From DAOUKH01 sp034420775 (GTDB taxonomy: Bacteria; Chloroflexota; Dehalococcoidia; SHYB01), in the NCBI GenBank assembly GCA_034420775.1, contig DAOUKZ010000114.1, forward strand, positions 1 through 9,582: a DNA stretch of 9,582 bases, written 5' to 3'. The notes beneath the pieces were generated by a model. It did no database searches. It was not told where the DNA came from and saw only the letters and a list, made by a program, of their open reading frames with translations. Below are positions 1 through 5,966 of this stretch, piece by piece (the first letter of the stretch is position 1; each line of letters opens with the position of its first letter). A program made the position numbers and the translations under genes.

Positions 1-728
1 TGGAAGGGGACGGGTTCCCTCGCCGCCTCAGCGGCCGCGCGGGCTGATTCAACGGCTGCCTGTGCCGCCTCGACATCTGTACGGGCCTTTTCGACCTCCG
101 CCCCGGCCTTCGCTGCCTCGGCGCTCAGGCTAGGGTCCAGCATGACGGCGCGCTCGGCGATGGCTTCGCCCATGGCTACCTGGGCGGCCGCGAGGCGTTC
201 CTGCGCCTCGACGCGGTCGATGTAAGTGGAGGGCGCCCGTGTTTGGCGCAGCGCGGTCTCTGCCTTGTACAGGTCCACGCGGGCTTGGGCCACGGCCTCT
301 CGCGCCTCCGAGAGAAGGAGCGCCGTGTCTACGGTCCGCACCGCTTCGGCGCGTCTCAGCGCAGTCGCCAGCATCTCCTCTGCCGCTAGCATCTCGACGC
401 GCAAGGTCTCAGGGTTCAGTGCGGCGAGCTCCTCGCCGGCATGTACGCGCTGGCCGACTTCCACCGCGACGCTCTGCACCGTTCCCGCTTCCCCAAAGGG
501 GAGCTCGGCCTCGCGGGCGTAGCGAAGTGTCCCGGCGGCCGGCACGGTCTCGATGATGCTCCCCCGCACGACAGGAGCGAACGCCCGCTTGTCGCCGTCG
601 ATGCTCGGCTCAGGCGTGATGGACGTCCCGTTGCAAGCGGCAACTGTCACGACGGCGATGATGAGCACGCCGAACCAACCGAAGTGACTCATGCTGCGAG
701 CGTGCGGACGCCTTGATCTTCCCTGCAT
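1..728 (-). CDS. HlyD/MacA-type membrane fusion lipoprotein, partial (3' end beyond window)
   Basis: This is the N-terminal part of a periplasmic-adaptor (membrane fusion) protein, about 242 codons with no stop before the window edge. From the start at 728 the order is an Arg-rich n-region (MQGRSRRPHARS), a hydrophobic helix and a lipobox ending VTVAAC (Cys32), so it is probably a lipoprotein. Next comes a first half-lipoyl/biotinyl-like motif (GEAGTVQSVAVEVGQRVHAGEELAAL), then an Ala/Glu/Arg-rich coiled coil that runs to the edge. An in-frame ATG at 692 is an alternative start, but it leaves a signal peptide without basic residues, so I prefer 728. Neither start has a good Shine-Dalgarno. 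It lies 48 bp downstream of a second, complete fusion protein and is probably cotranscribed with it. Such proteins normally link an ABC or RND exporter to the cell surface; no transporter gene is visible here and the substrate is unknown. The second lipoyl half, beta-barrel and C-terminal domain should lie beyond the edge. Confidence 0.85.
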   Translation of the reverse strand, partial: MQGRSRRPHARSMSHFGWFGVLIIAVVTVAACNGTSITPEPSIDGDKRAFAPVVRGSIIETVPAAGTLRYAREAELPFGEAGTVQSVAVEVGQRVHAGEELAALNPETLRVEMLAAEEMLATALRRAEAVRTVDTALLLSEAREAVAQARVDLYKAETALRQTRAPSTYIDRVEAQERLAAAQVAMGEAIAERAVMLDPSLSAEAAKAGAEVEKARTDVEAAQAAVESARAAAEAAREPVPF

Positions 729-776
729 AACGCCGCCGGCCGGAGTGCACCCTTCGGCGCGGAAGACCGCAGCCGG

Positions 777-3032
777 CTAGCTGTCCTCGAAGTCTGCCGA
801 GTCTTGCCCGGGCAACGTGAATTGGCGAATGGCTGGTTGCGGGGCGTTCGGGACGAGGACCGTCTCCCCCTCCTGTACGCCGGAGGTTACCACGACCCAG
901 ACCCCATCCGCCTCGCCAAGCTGGACGATACGCGGCTCCGTGGTCTCGTCGGCACGGACGACTTGCACGACGCGGCCGGAATCGGTCAGCGAAACGGCTT
1001 CTATGGGCACGGAGAGCACGTCGCTCTGCCGGCTGACCACGATCTCGACGCGCGTGGAGAGTCCTTGGCGCAGTGATGCCCCGCCGGTGGCGCTGTCCCG
1101 GCCGTCGAAGTCGATGGCGACGCGGTAGCGGACCGCGTCGGCGGTCTGGACCGCCAGCGGCGACACCTCGCGTACGGTGCCCGGAATTGAGAGGAGCGGC
1201 GCGGAGTCCGGGGAGATATGCACCTCTTGCCCTTGCCGAACGCGGAGCACGTCGACCTCGTCGACCAGTGCTGATATGGCGAGCTCCGAAGGGTCGCTCA
1301 ACGCGGCAGCGACGGTGGTTGTGAGGACCGCGTCACCCTCCGCGACGTTGATCTCGACGACGATGCCGCCGGAAGGAGCTCGAAGCGTGGTCTGACTCAG
1401 TTGGTCGCGGGCCGCTCGCAGGATATCTTGGGCCTCGGCACGTTCGGCGGCGAGTTCGGTGAGAACGGGGTCACCGTCTTGGAGTTGCTCCAAGGAGGCC
1501 TTCGCCGCCGCGAGCCGGATGGTCGCCGAGTTCATGGCGCTGTTCAGCGTTTCGGCGCGGCGGGCCTCTCCCCCATCTTCCAAGGTTCCCAGGATCCGCT
1601 GTTCAATCCGGTGGTTGAGCTGAGCGAAGTCGAGCTCGGCGGTGCGGAAGTCGATCTCCGTCTGTGACGGCAGCTCGGCCATGCCGTCGAGTACTGAGCG
1701 CTCGTGCTCAAGCTTGGCGCGTGCCAGTTCGAGGGTCGCCGTCGCTAGCGCGGATTCGAGCGGGTCGCCGCCCTCGAGGATGTCGGCTAGGAGCCGTTCC
1801 TGCTCGATGAGCTCGCTGGCTGCGGCCTCCAGGGCAGCTTCCTTCACCGCCACATTGAGGGGGTCCGGTGCGACGGTAAGTGAGGCAAGACGGCTGTTCG
1901 CCTCGGCTACTGCTTGCTCGGCCTGGGAGACCTCCCGGCCCGCCTTGGCCAGCTCCAGGGTCTGGGTCGCCACAACGAGGTCGCGGTCGGCCCTCGCCGC
2001 CACAAGGGCGTCCCAGGCAGGGGTGGTGTGGACGGGGTCGGCCCCGTATTTCTCCCAGAGGGCGCGAGGATCGAGGGAGAGGTCGCCCTCTTGGAGGATG
2101 CTGATGTCGAGCACCTCGATGATGGCGGCGCGGTAAGCCTGTTCGGCGTCCTCGACGCGCTGTTCGGCATCTGCGACGAGTCGGCCCTGGACACGCTCCG
2201 TGACGTCCAAGTTGGTCTGTGCCGCGGAAAGCGAGTTTTGGGCGTCGGCGACGGCTGCCTCGGCCGCCGCGGTGTCTTCTTCCGAGAACGGGTTGCGGGC
2301 CCGGTCGAGCTCTTCCTGCGCGCGCTCCACCGCGGCCCGCGCCTGTGCCACGGCGAGTTCCTGCCGACGCAGTGTCTGTGTGGTATAGGGCACGTCGGCC
2401 CTTGCCAGCGCCTCTTCGGCGCGCTGCGCCTCGATAGCCGCTTCGGCCACCCTTTGACGCTGCTGGGCAATGTCGAGGTCGGTGAAGGTCTGCTTGGCGC
2501 GCTCAAGAGCGGCCTCGGCTTCCTTGACGGCCAGCGCGGCCTTGGCCACCTTGAACTGTTGGTCCTGCAGTATTTCGGCGAAGCTCACGGCGAGTGCCTG
2601 CTCGGCCTCGAACAACGCCTGTTCCGCCATGACGACCTCGGCTTGGGCCGCGGCCAGAGCCGCGGGCCCCATCCGTACCACCTCGTCGACGCGCGCTTCG
2701 ATGCCGGCGATGCGGCGCTCAGTTTCCAGCACGGTTTCGGCGAGGGCCTCGGAGCTGAGTTCGGCGATGGACTGCCCGGCCTCGACGCGGTCGCCTTCAG
2801 ACACGAGCACGCGGCCCACGACGCCGGCGATGTCGAACGAGAGGTGCGTCCGGCCTGCGAAGATCACACTTCCAGGGGCAGGGACGGCGAGGGCACGGTC
2901 CCCGCGCTCCACGCGAAAGGTCTCTGCCTGCACGGCGACCGCGTCCTCGCCGCCGCATGCGGAAAGCACAAGGGCGAGGGCTGCCGTCCCCAGCGCAGCC
3001 GCCGCCACGTTCTTAATCCTCAGCCTACCCAT
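777..3032 (-). CDS. Very long HlyD/MacA-type membrane fusion lipoprotein, 751 aa
   Basis: This is an efflux adaptor protein anchored by a lipid. Residues 1-26 form a basic n-region (MGRLRIKN), a hydrophobic core and the lipobox LSAC (Cys26). Residues ~55-95 hold the first lipoyl half-motif (GVVGRVLVSEGDRVEAGQSI). Residues ~100-545 are a heptad-like Ala/Glu/Gln/Arg-rich coiled-coil region. Residues ~548-575 hold the second lipoyl half (LRAPSGGIVVEINVAEGDAV), ~580-670 a beta-barrel and ~670-745 the membrane-proximal domain (SVPIEAVSL, GVQEGETVLVPN). Typical MacA/YknX/HlyD proteins are roughly 350-450 residues; the excess is all in the coiled-coil region, which is broken by repeated turn-like segments (NPFSEED, APDPLNVA, GGDPLESA, DGDPVLTE). 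It is first of two tandem fusion proteins. The family assignment is secure; the partner transporter and substrate are not visible. The ATG at 3032 fits the signal peptide, though no strong Shine-Dalgarno precedes it. Confidence 0.92.
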   Translation of the reverse strand: MGRLRIKNVAAAALGTAALALVLSACGGEDAVAVQAETFRVERGDRALAVPAPGSVIFAGRTHLSFDIAGVVGRVLVSEGDRVEAGQSIAELSSEALAETVLETERRIAGIEARVDEVVRMGPAALAAAQAEVVMAEQALFEAEQALAVSFAEILQDQQFKVAKAALAVKEAEAALERAKQTFTDLDIAQQRQRVAEAAIEAQRAEEALARADVPYTTQTLRRQELAVAQARAAVERAQEELDRARNPFSEEDTAAAEAAVADAQNSLSAAQTNLDVTERVQGRLVADAEQRVEDAEQAYRAAIIEVLDISILQEGDLSLDPRALWEKYGADPVHTTPAWDALVAARADRDLVVATQTLELAKAGREVSQAEQAVAEANSRLASLTVAPDPLNVAVKEAALEAAASELIEQERLLADILEGGDPLESALATATLELARAKLEHERSVLDGMAELPSQTEIDFRTAELDFAQLNHRIEQRILGTLEDGGEARRAETLNSAMNSATIRLAAAKASLEQLQDGDPVLTELAAERAEAQDILRAARDQLSQTTLRAPSGGIVVEINVAEGDAVLTTTVAAALSDPSELAISALVDEVDVLRVRQGQEVHISPDSAPLLSIPGTVREVSPLAVQTADAVRYRVAIDFDGRDSATGGASLRQGLSTRVEIVVSRQSDVLSVPIEAVSLTDSGRVVQVVRADETTEPRIVQLGEADGVWVVVTSGVQEGETVLVPNAPQPAIRQFTLPGQDSADFEDS

Positions 3033-3074
3033 GGCGCTTTACAGCGGACGTTCCCCGCATGTACTGGTCTGAGC

Positions 3075-3103
3075 ATCGTAGTGGAGCGCGCCACGCGCCG
3101 CAA
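3075..3103 (-). promoter_or_regulatory. Candidate sigma70-type promoter for the two fusion-protein genes
   Basis: Reading the minus strand, TTGCGG (3103-3098) and TACGAT (3080-3075) are separated by 17 bp and lie about 43 bp upstream of the fusion-protein ATG at 3032. The match to consensus is partial and this is prediction by eye only. The gene could instead be read through from selD and the M67 gene upstream. The rest of the 179-bp gap (3033-3211) shows no gene. Confidence 0.35.
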
Positions 3104-3185
3104 GCCGTGAGCGTTCGCGTCTCCTCTTGCCCACTTCAGTACTCCGCACGGCGAGCACGTTGCGAGCGAACATGAAAATAGGGAA

Positions 3186-3204
3186 GGTGGGCTGGGCGGC
3201 CACC
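3186..3204 (-). terminator. Weak hairpin just downstream of the M67 peptidase gene
   Basis: GGTGG (3186-3190) and CCACC (3200-3204) can pair across a 9-nt loop. On the minus strand, the direction of the M67 gene that stops at 3212, the stem is followed by TTCCCTATTTTC, a pyrimidine-rich but interrupted tract. The stem has only 5 bp, so this is at best a weak intrinsic terminator. It would separate selD-M67 from the fusion-protein genes. Confidence 0.25.
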
Positions 3205-3211
3205 GTCGCCA

Positions 3212-3637
3212 TTACCCCGTCCGAATGGCCACTTCCTCGACGCGGGACTCCGCGTCGGCTAAGTGGTGACCCAGAAACCAATACGCCCGCACCTTTGGCG
3301 CCGAGGCGTCGGCCAGCGAGGCGATCAGGTAGAAGTACCCCCAGTCCGACATCTTGGAAATGTCGGTAATGGAGGGGTAGGCCTCGCTGAAGGTATGAGA
3401 GTGATAGAAGCCGACGACGTCGAGCCCGGCCTCGTCCGCCGCGCGAAGGATATCGACGTGCTCCTTAGGGTCGAGCTCATACTCGACGGGGCTGCCCTTG
3501 ACGTTGCGCGCGCGGCGCACCTCCGACACGGCGTCGCCCTTGCCAAGCAGGATCCCGCAGCACTCGTTGGGTGCTTCGTCCTTGGCGTGGCGGATGATCT
3601 CGTCCGCCAGGGTTTCGGGCAGCACGATTGCGCGCAT
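3212..3637 (-). CDS. M67-family (JAMM/MPN+) metallopeptidase-like protein, 141 aa
   Basis: This is a compact single-domain JAMM/MPN+ protein. The zinc-site signature is complete: Glu25 in NECCGILLG, then His79-x-His81 with seven residues to Ser89 and two more to Asp92 (HSH...SITD). Bacterial members of this size (Mec+-like) are known or proposed to cut peptide or isopeptide bonds at the C-terminus of small ubiquitin-like sulfur carriers, often beside ThiF/MoeB, ThiS/MoaD or cysteine-synthase genes. None of those partners is in this window, so the substrate is open. The start at 3637 (MRAIVLPETL) matches where family members usually begin and has GGAG 7 nt upstream. An in-frame ATG at 3676 would add 13 residues, with AGGAG directly abutting it. 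The gene follows selD by 64 bp on the same strand and is likely cotranscribed. The catalytic residues suggest an active enzyme. Confidence 0.88.
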   Translation of the reverse strand: MRAIVLPETLADEIIRHAKDEAPNECCGILLGKGDAVSEVRRARNVKGSPVEYELDPKEHVDILRAADEAGLDVVGFYHSHTFSEAYPSITDISKMSDWGYFYLIASLADASAPKVRAYWFLGHHLADAESRVEEVAIRTG

Positions 3638-3652
3638 CGCGAGTCTCCGCTC

Positions 3653-3670
3653 GACGCCGGCTGCGGCGTC
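3653..3670 (-). repeat. 7-bp perfect hairpin between selD and the M67 gene
   Basis: On the minus strand GACGCCG and CGGCGTC pair around a CAGC tetraloop. The hairpin sits in the 64-bp gap after selD, a few bases before the GGAG ribosome-binding site of the M67 gene. There is no U-tract after it, so it does not look like an intrinsic terminator. It could affect translation of the downstream gene or protect an mRNA end. If the M67 gene instead starts at 3676, the hairpin lies within the coding sequence. Confidence 0.4.
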
Positions 3671-3701
3671 CTTCATCTCCTCTTGACGGTAAGCGCTGCG
3701 G

Positions 3702-4754
3702 CTACGGTTCCACGACGATGGCGCCCGGGCGTCCGCCGCTCGTTTCGCCGATGATGGCGGCGTCCGATACGCCGCGCCGGTGGAGAGCGTCCAGGAGCGC
3801 GTCGGTCTTGGCCGCTTCGACCGAAAGCAGCAGGCCACCCGAAGTCTGCGGGTCGTAAAGGAGGTTGAGCATTCCCTCGGCGGCGCCGTGGGCCAGCTCG
3901 ACCCATTCCTCGTGGTAGCTGCGGTTTTGGCCAGTGCCGCCCGGGGCGATCCCCTCGCCGATGGAAAGCTCCACAGCGCCCTCCATGAGTGGGATCGCGG
4001 CGATTGAGATGCGCGCGCCGACACCGCTTTCTTCGGCCATCTTGCGGAGGTGGCCGAGCAGCCCGAAGCCGGTGACATCGACGCAGGCGTGGACGCCGAC
4101 CTCCAGCGCGGCCTCCGAGGCACCCTTGTTCAGGGAGGACATGTGGCTGACGGCCGAGGCGACCACGGCGGGGCCGGCTCGGTCGAGTTTCGCCGCCGTC
4201 GTGATCACGCCCGATCCGATGGGCTTGGTTAACACGAGCGCATCCCCGGTCCGGGCCCCCGCGTTCGTCAAGATATGGTCGGGATGGGCCAGGCCGGTGA
4301 CGGCTAGGCCGTACTTCGGCTCGGCGTCTTTGATGGTGTGGCCTCCAACGATGGGGACGTTGGCCTCTGCCGCTTTCTCGGCTCCGCCGCGCAGCACCTC
4401 CTGGAGGATGCTCCGGGGCAGGTCGTCGGGGAAGGCCACGATGTTCAGTGCGGTGATGGGCCGGGCGCCCGTCGCGTAGACGTCGCTGAGCGAGTTGGCG
4501 GCGGAGATGGCGCCGTAGTCGTAGGGGTCGTCGACCACCGGAGGGAAGAAGTCAACCGTCTGCACCAGCGCGGTATCGGCGCTCAACCGGTAGACGGCGG
4601 CGTCGTCGCTGGTGCTGACGCCGACCAACAGGTTGGCGTCCTCGACACGCGGCAGCGCGCTGATAATCTCGGAGAGGTCCCCCGGACCGTACTTGGCGCC
4701 TCAGCCGCCGCTTCCGGCAAGGTGGCTTAGGCGGATCTTCTGCTCGGTGGGCAT
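3702..4754 (-). CDS. selD: Selenophosphate synthetase (selenide, water dikinase), Sec-containing, 350 aa
   Basis: SelD makes selenophosphate from selenide and ATP, the selenium donor for selenocysteine tRNA (and for 2-selenouridine). The N-terminus from the ATG at 4754 reads MPTEQKIRLSHLAGSGG, then TGA (4703-4701), then GAKYGPGDLSEII. The TGA falls at residue 18, where family members have a catalytic Cys or Sec, with the conserved Lys three residues on (Lys21), so it is read as selenocysteine. Downstream are the expected Asp51 (DDAAV), Asp68 (VDFF), Asn87 and Asp91 (ISAANSLSD), GGHTI, LTKPIGSGV and DVTGFGLLGH, ending TAG. Length is close to the 347-residue E. coli enzyme. GGAG lies 13 nt before the ATG. 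An in-frame GTG at 4787 is a possible alternative start with an upstream in-frame TAG. If TGA were a real stop, the protein would lack its catalytic loop. An M67 peptidase gene follows. Confidence 0.95.
4676..4703 (-). promoter_or_regulatory. Candidate bacterial SECIS element of selD
   Basis: Immediately 3' of the TGA codon (4703-4701), after 12 nt, the mRNA can form GGUCC-GGG-GGACC, a 5-bp stem with a G-only 3-nt loop (4688-4676). The loop begins 17 nt after the UGA. Bacterial SECIS elements are short stem-loops inside the coding region just after UGA, with a G at the start of the apical loop about 16-37 nt away, and are bound by SelB. The geometry therefore fits. The stem is short and was found by eye, so the exact fold needs RNA folding. 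Confidence 0.6.
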
Positions 4755-4755
4755 G

Positions 4756-4768
4756 GCGCGGACCGCGC
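4756..4768. repeat. Perfect 13-bp palindrome touching the selD start codon
   Basis: GCGCGG-A-CCGCGC (plus strand) has two perfectly complementary 6-bp arms around one central base and ends one base before the selD ATG (4754 on the minus strand). In the mRNA it lies between the only plausible Shine-Dalgarno (GGAG) and the AUG. It could be a repressor operator, or an RNA hairpin that shortens the otherwise long 13-nt spacing. It could also be chance in GC-rich DNA. Confidence 0.4.
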
Positions 4769-4793
4769 TCCGCTTCTGTTGGAGCACGTATTC

Positions 4794-4802
4794 ATTCTAG
4801 CA
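4794..4802 (-). promoter_or_regulatory. Candidate extended -10 promoter for selD
   Basis: On the minus strand TGC-TAGAAT (4802-4794) has the form of an extended -10 element. No recognisable -35 lies 16-19 bp upstream. Transcription would begin near 4787, giving a leader of about 30 nt to the ATG at 4754, or an essentially leaderless message if the in-frame GTG at 4787 is the true start. Confidence 0.3.
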
Positions 4803-4821
4803 CGGGCACCCCTTTCCGCGC

Positions 4822-4851
4822 TTGACACGCTTCGATTTGTGAATGTATTCT
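4822..4851 (+). promoter_or_regulatory. Sigma70-type promoter for the ACIII operon
   Basis: TTGACA (4822-4827, a perfect -35 hexamer) is followed after 18 bp by TATTCT (4846-4851). It is the best consensus promoter in the window and points into the respiratory operon. The predicted start near 4858 leaves a leader of about 80 nt before the ATG at 4939. An 18-bp palindrome overlaps the -10, which suggests a repressor-type control. Confidence 0.6.
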
Positions 4852-4854
4852 CAA
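4837..4854. promoter_or_regulatory. Imperfect 18-bp palindrome over the -10: candidate operator
   Basis: TTGTGAATGTATTCTCAA is palindromic at 7 of 9 base pairs (TTG-n-GAAT-nn-ATTC-n-CAA). It covers the -10 hexamer of the ACIII promoter, the usual place for a dimeric repressor to block RNA polymerase. I cannot assign it to a regulator family. It is more AT-rich than the flanking sequence, which makes a chance palindrome somewhat easier. Confidence 0.45.
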
Positions 4855-4867
4855 TGCGGCTTCTGAA

Positions 4868-4911
4868 GGGCATTTTTCACTTCAGGAATCGTGATTCACG
4901 AAAAATAGCCC
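4868..4911 (+). promoter_or_regulatory. Leader inverted repeat with a nested 13-bp palindrome
   Basis: In the untranslated leader of the ACIII operon, GGGCATTTTTC (4868-4878) pairs with GAAAAATAGCCC (4900-4911) with one bulged A. Between the arms, TCGTGA-T-TCACGA (4889-4901) is a perfect 6-bp inverted repeat around one base that overlaps the start of the right arm, so the two folds are partly exclusive. This could be a DNA operator, or an RNA structure 27 nt before the start codon. No known riboswitch is recognised and no U-tract follows the right arm. Confidence 0.4.
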
Positions 4912-4938
4912 GCGTAAGGGGCGCCGTTCCGGAGAGGC

Positions 4939-5241
4939 ATGGATCCCGAGCACCTGAACCACGTCGATTGGCGCAGCATGAGCGTCATTCTTCGTTATAT
5001 TTTGGCGTTCGTGGGTACGGTCTTCTTCTTTGCGGCCCACATGGTCCTCGCTCATGCGGTCATACCCTCCCTTCTGGCCTCTGGCCACATACCGGATGGC
5101 CTCGCCGACCGAGTGCGGAAGCTCCGCTTTCCCCTCTACGTGATATCGCTGATGTTCGTCGGCACCCTCGCGTTCTTCCTGTCGGAGGCGGCCGACGCGA
5201 CGCACGAGCTTCGAAGGATCTATTGGCGAGACTGGATATAG
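4939..5241 (+). CDS. Small two-helix membrane protein of unknown family, 100 aa
   Basis: I do not recognise this protein. It has two predicted transmembrane segments: about residues 17-46, containing His34 and His39 (FFAAHMVLAHAVIP), and about 65-86 (FPLYVISLMFVGTLAFFLSE). A basic loop joins them (DRVRKLR, 57-63) and a short charged, aromatic tail follows (HELRRIYWRDWI). It has no cysteine, signal peptide or known motif. The ATG at 4939 has GGAG/GGAGAGG (4931-4937) just upstream, and a strong promoter lies further up. It is the first gene of the operon, 77 bp before the pentaheme cytochrome; canonical act operons usually begin with actA. By context it may be an accessory or small structural subunit, or an assembly factor, of the respiratory complex. 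The two intramembrane His raise, without proving, heme or quinone binding. Hydrophobicity pattern, ribosome-binding site and promoter support a real gene. Confidence 0.75.
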   Translation: MDPEHLNHVDWRSMSVILRYILAFVGTVFFFAAHMVLAHAVIPSLLASGHIPDGLADRVRKLRFPLYVISLMFVGTLAFFLSEAADATHELRRIYWRDWI

Positions 5242-5318
5242 CCCAAGGCCAGGGGCCGGGCCCGGAAGAGGGCGCCGCCCCCTTGCCGGGACGCTCACTG
5301 TAAGGAGAAACGCGACCG

Positions 5319-5966
5319 GTGCCGAAGAAACCGCTTGCGGTTACGATTGGTCTTCCGCTAGTCGTTCTCCTTGTTACCGCCGGAGTTCTCTTCGGCGTAC
5401 TCCTGATGCTCAAGACGTGGTGGGGGCTGCCGTTCGATTTCTTGCAGCCGACCGCCGCTCAGCCCATCGAGTTCCGCCACGACGTGCACGTCGACGCCGG
5501 GATCGATTGCCAGTTCTGTCACCGCACGGTCATGGAGACGGCCACGGCGGGCATTCCCGCGGTGCAACAGTGCTATTTCTGTCACCAAAACGTGGCTATC
5601 GACTCCGAGAACCCGGGCGAAGTGGACAAGATACGGTTCGCGTTTGAGAACGACGAGCCGATCAACTGGGTGCGCGTGCACCGTCTGCCCGACCACGTGC
5701 AATTCGTGCACGACGCGCACGTCCGGTTCTTCTCGGAGCAGAACAATATCTTGCCGTCGCAGACGTGCGCGATCTGCCACGGCGACGTGGGGAGCATGGG
5801 CATCCCCGAACAGGTGCGGAACCTGAACATGCGCGACTGCGTGGACTGCCATCGCGGCGGCTACCTCAAGTATCTGAATGACGAGGCGGAGTTGGCCATT
5901 CGCGAGGCCGTGGAGAGCGGGGAGCGCGTCCCGCCGCCCACGGACTGCGCGGCCTGCCATTACTAA
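5319..5966 (+). CDS. actA: Membrane-anchored pentaheme cytochrome c, ACIII subunit A-like, 215 aa
   Basis: This is the heme subunit of an alternative complex III, which oxidises quinol in place of the bc1 complex. The N-terminus is a single uncleaved-looking transmembrane anchor (residues ~8-31), after which the protein lies outside the membrane. Five CXXCH heme c motifs are present: CQFCH (64-68), CYFCH (85-89), CAICH (150-154), CVDCH (174-178) and CAACH (210-214). Additional His (54, 57, 121, 126, 131, 134) could serve as distal ligands. Five hemes, one anchor and about 215 residues match ActA. The GTG start at 5319 is preceded by AAGGAG (5302-5307). The stop is one base from the ActB1-like ATG, implying translational coupling. 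Hemes would pass electrons from the Fe-S subunit to a soluble or oxidase-linked acceptor. CISM-type reductases also have multiheme subunits, but the neighbours favour ACIII. Confidence 0.88.
   Translation: MPKKPLAVTIGLPLVVLLVTAGVLFGVLLMLKTWWGLPFDFLQPTAAQPIEFRHDVHVDAGIDCQFCHRTVMETATAGIPAVQQCYFCHQNVAIDSENPGEVDKIRFAFENDEPINWVRVHRLPDHVQFVHDAHVRFFSEQNNILPSQTCAICHGDVGSMGIPEQVRNLNMRDCVDCHRGGYLKYLNDEAELAIREAVESGERVPPPTDCAACHY

Noticed and set aside
729..776. Small GCGG-TCTT-CCGC hairpin in the gap between the two fusion-protein genes
   Set aside because: It has only a 4-bp stem and no U-tract; it is not convincing as a terminator or regulatory site.
1914..3110. A 398-codon open frame on the plus strand
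   Set aside because: It mirrors the membrane fusion protein on the other strand; the His/Gly/Leu-rich translation arises from antisense Ala/Glu codons.
3212..4123. A 303-residue version of the M67 protein
   Set aside because: The first ~150 residues are out-of-frame selD sequence; the MPN domain begins near 3637, where a ribosome-binding site is present.
3702..4628. selD starting at TTG 4628
   Set aside because: That would remove the catalytic Sec/Cys loop and Lys; the frame continues upstream through a TGA that fits selenocysteine.
5242..5318. GC-rich spacer with CCGGGCCCGG (5256-5265) as a terminator or attenuator
   Set aside because: No U-tract follows and it lies between genes that appear to be one operon; such short palindromes are expected by chance in this composition.
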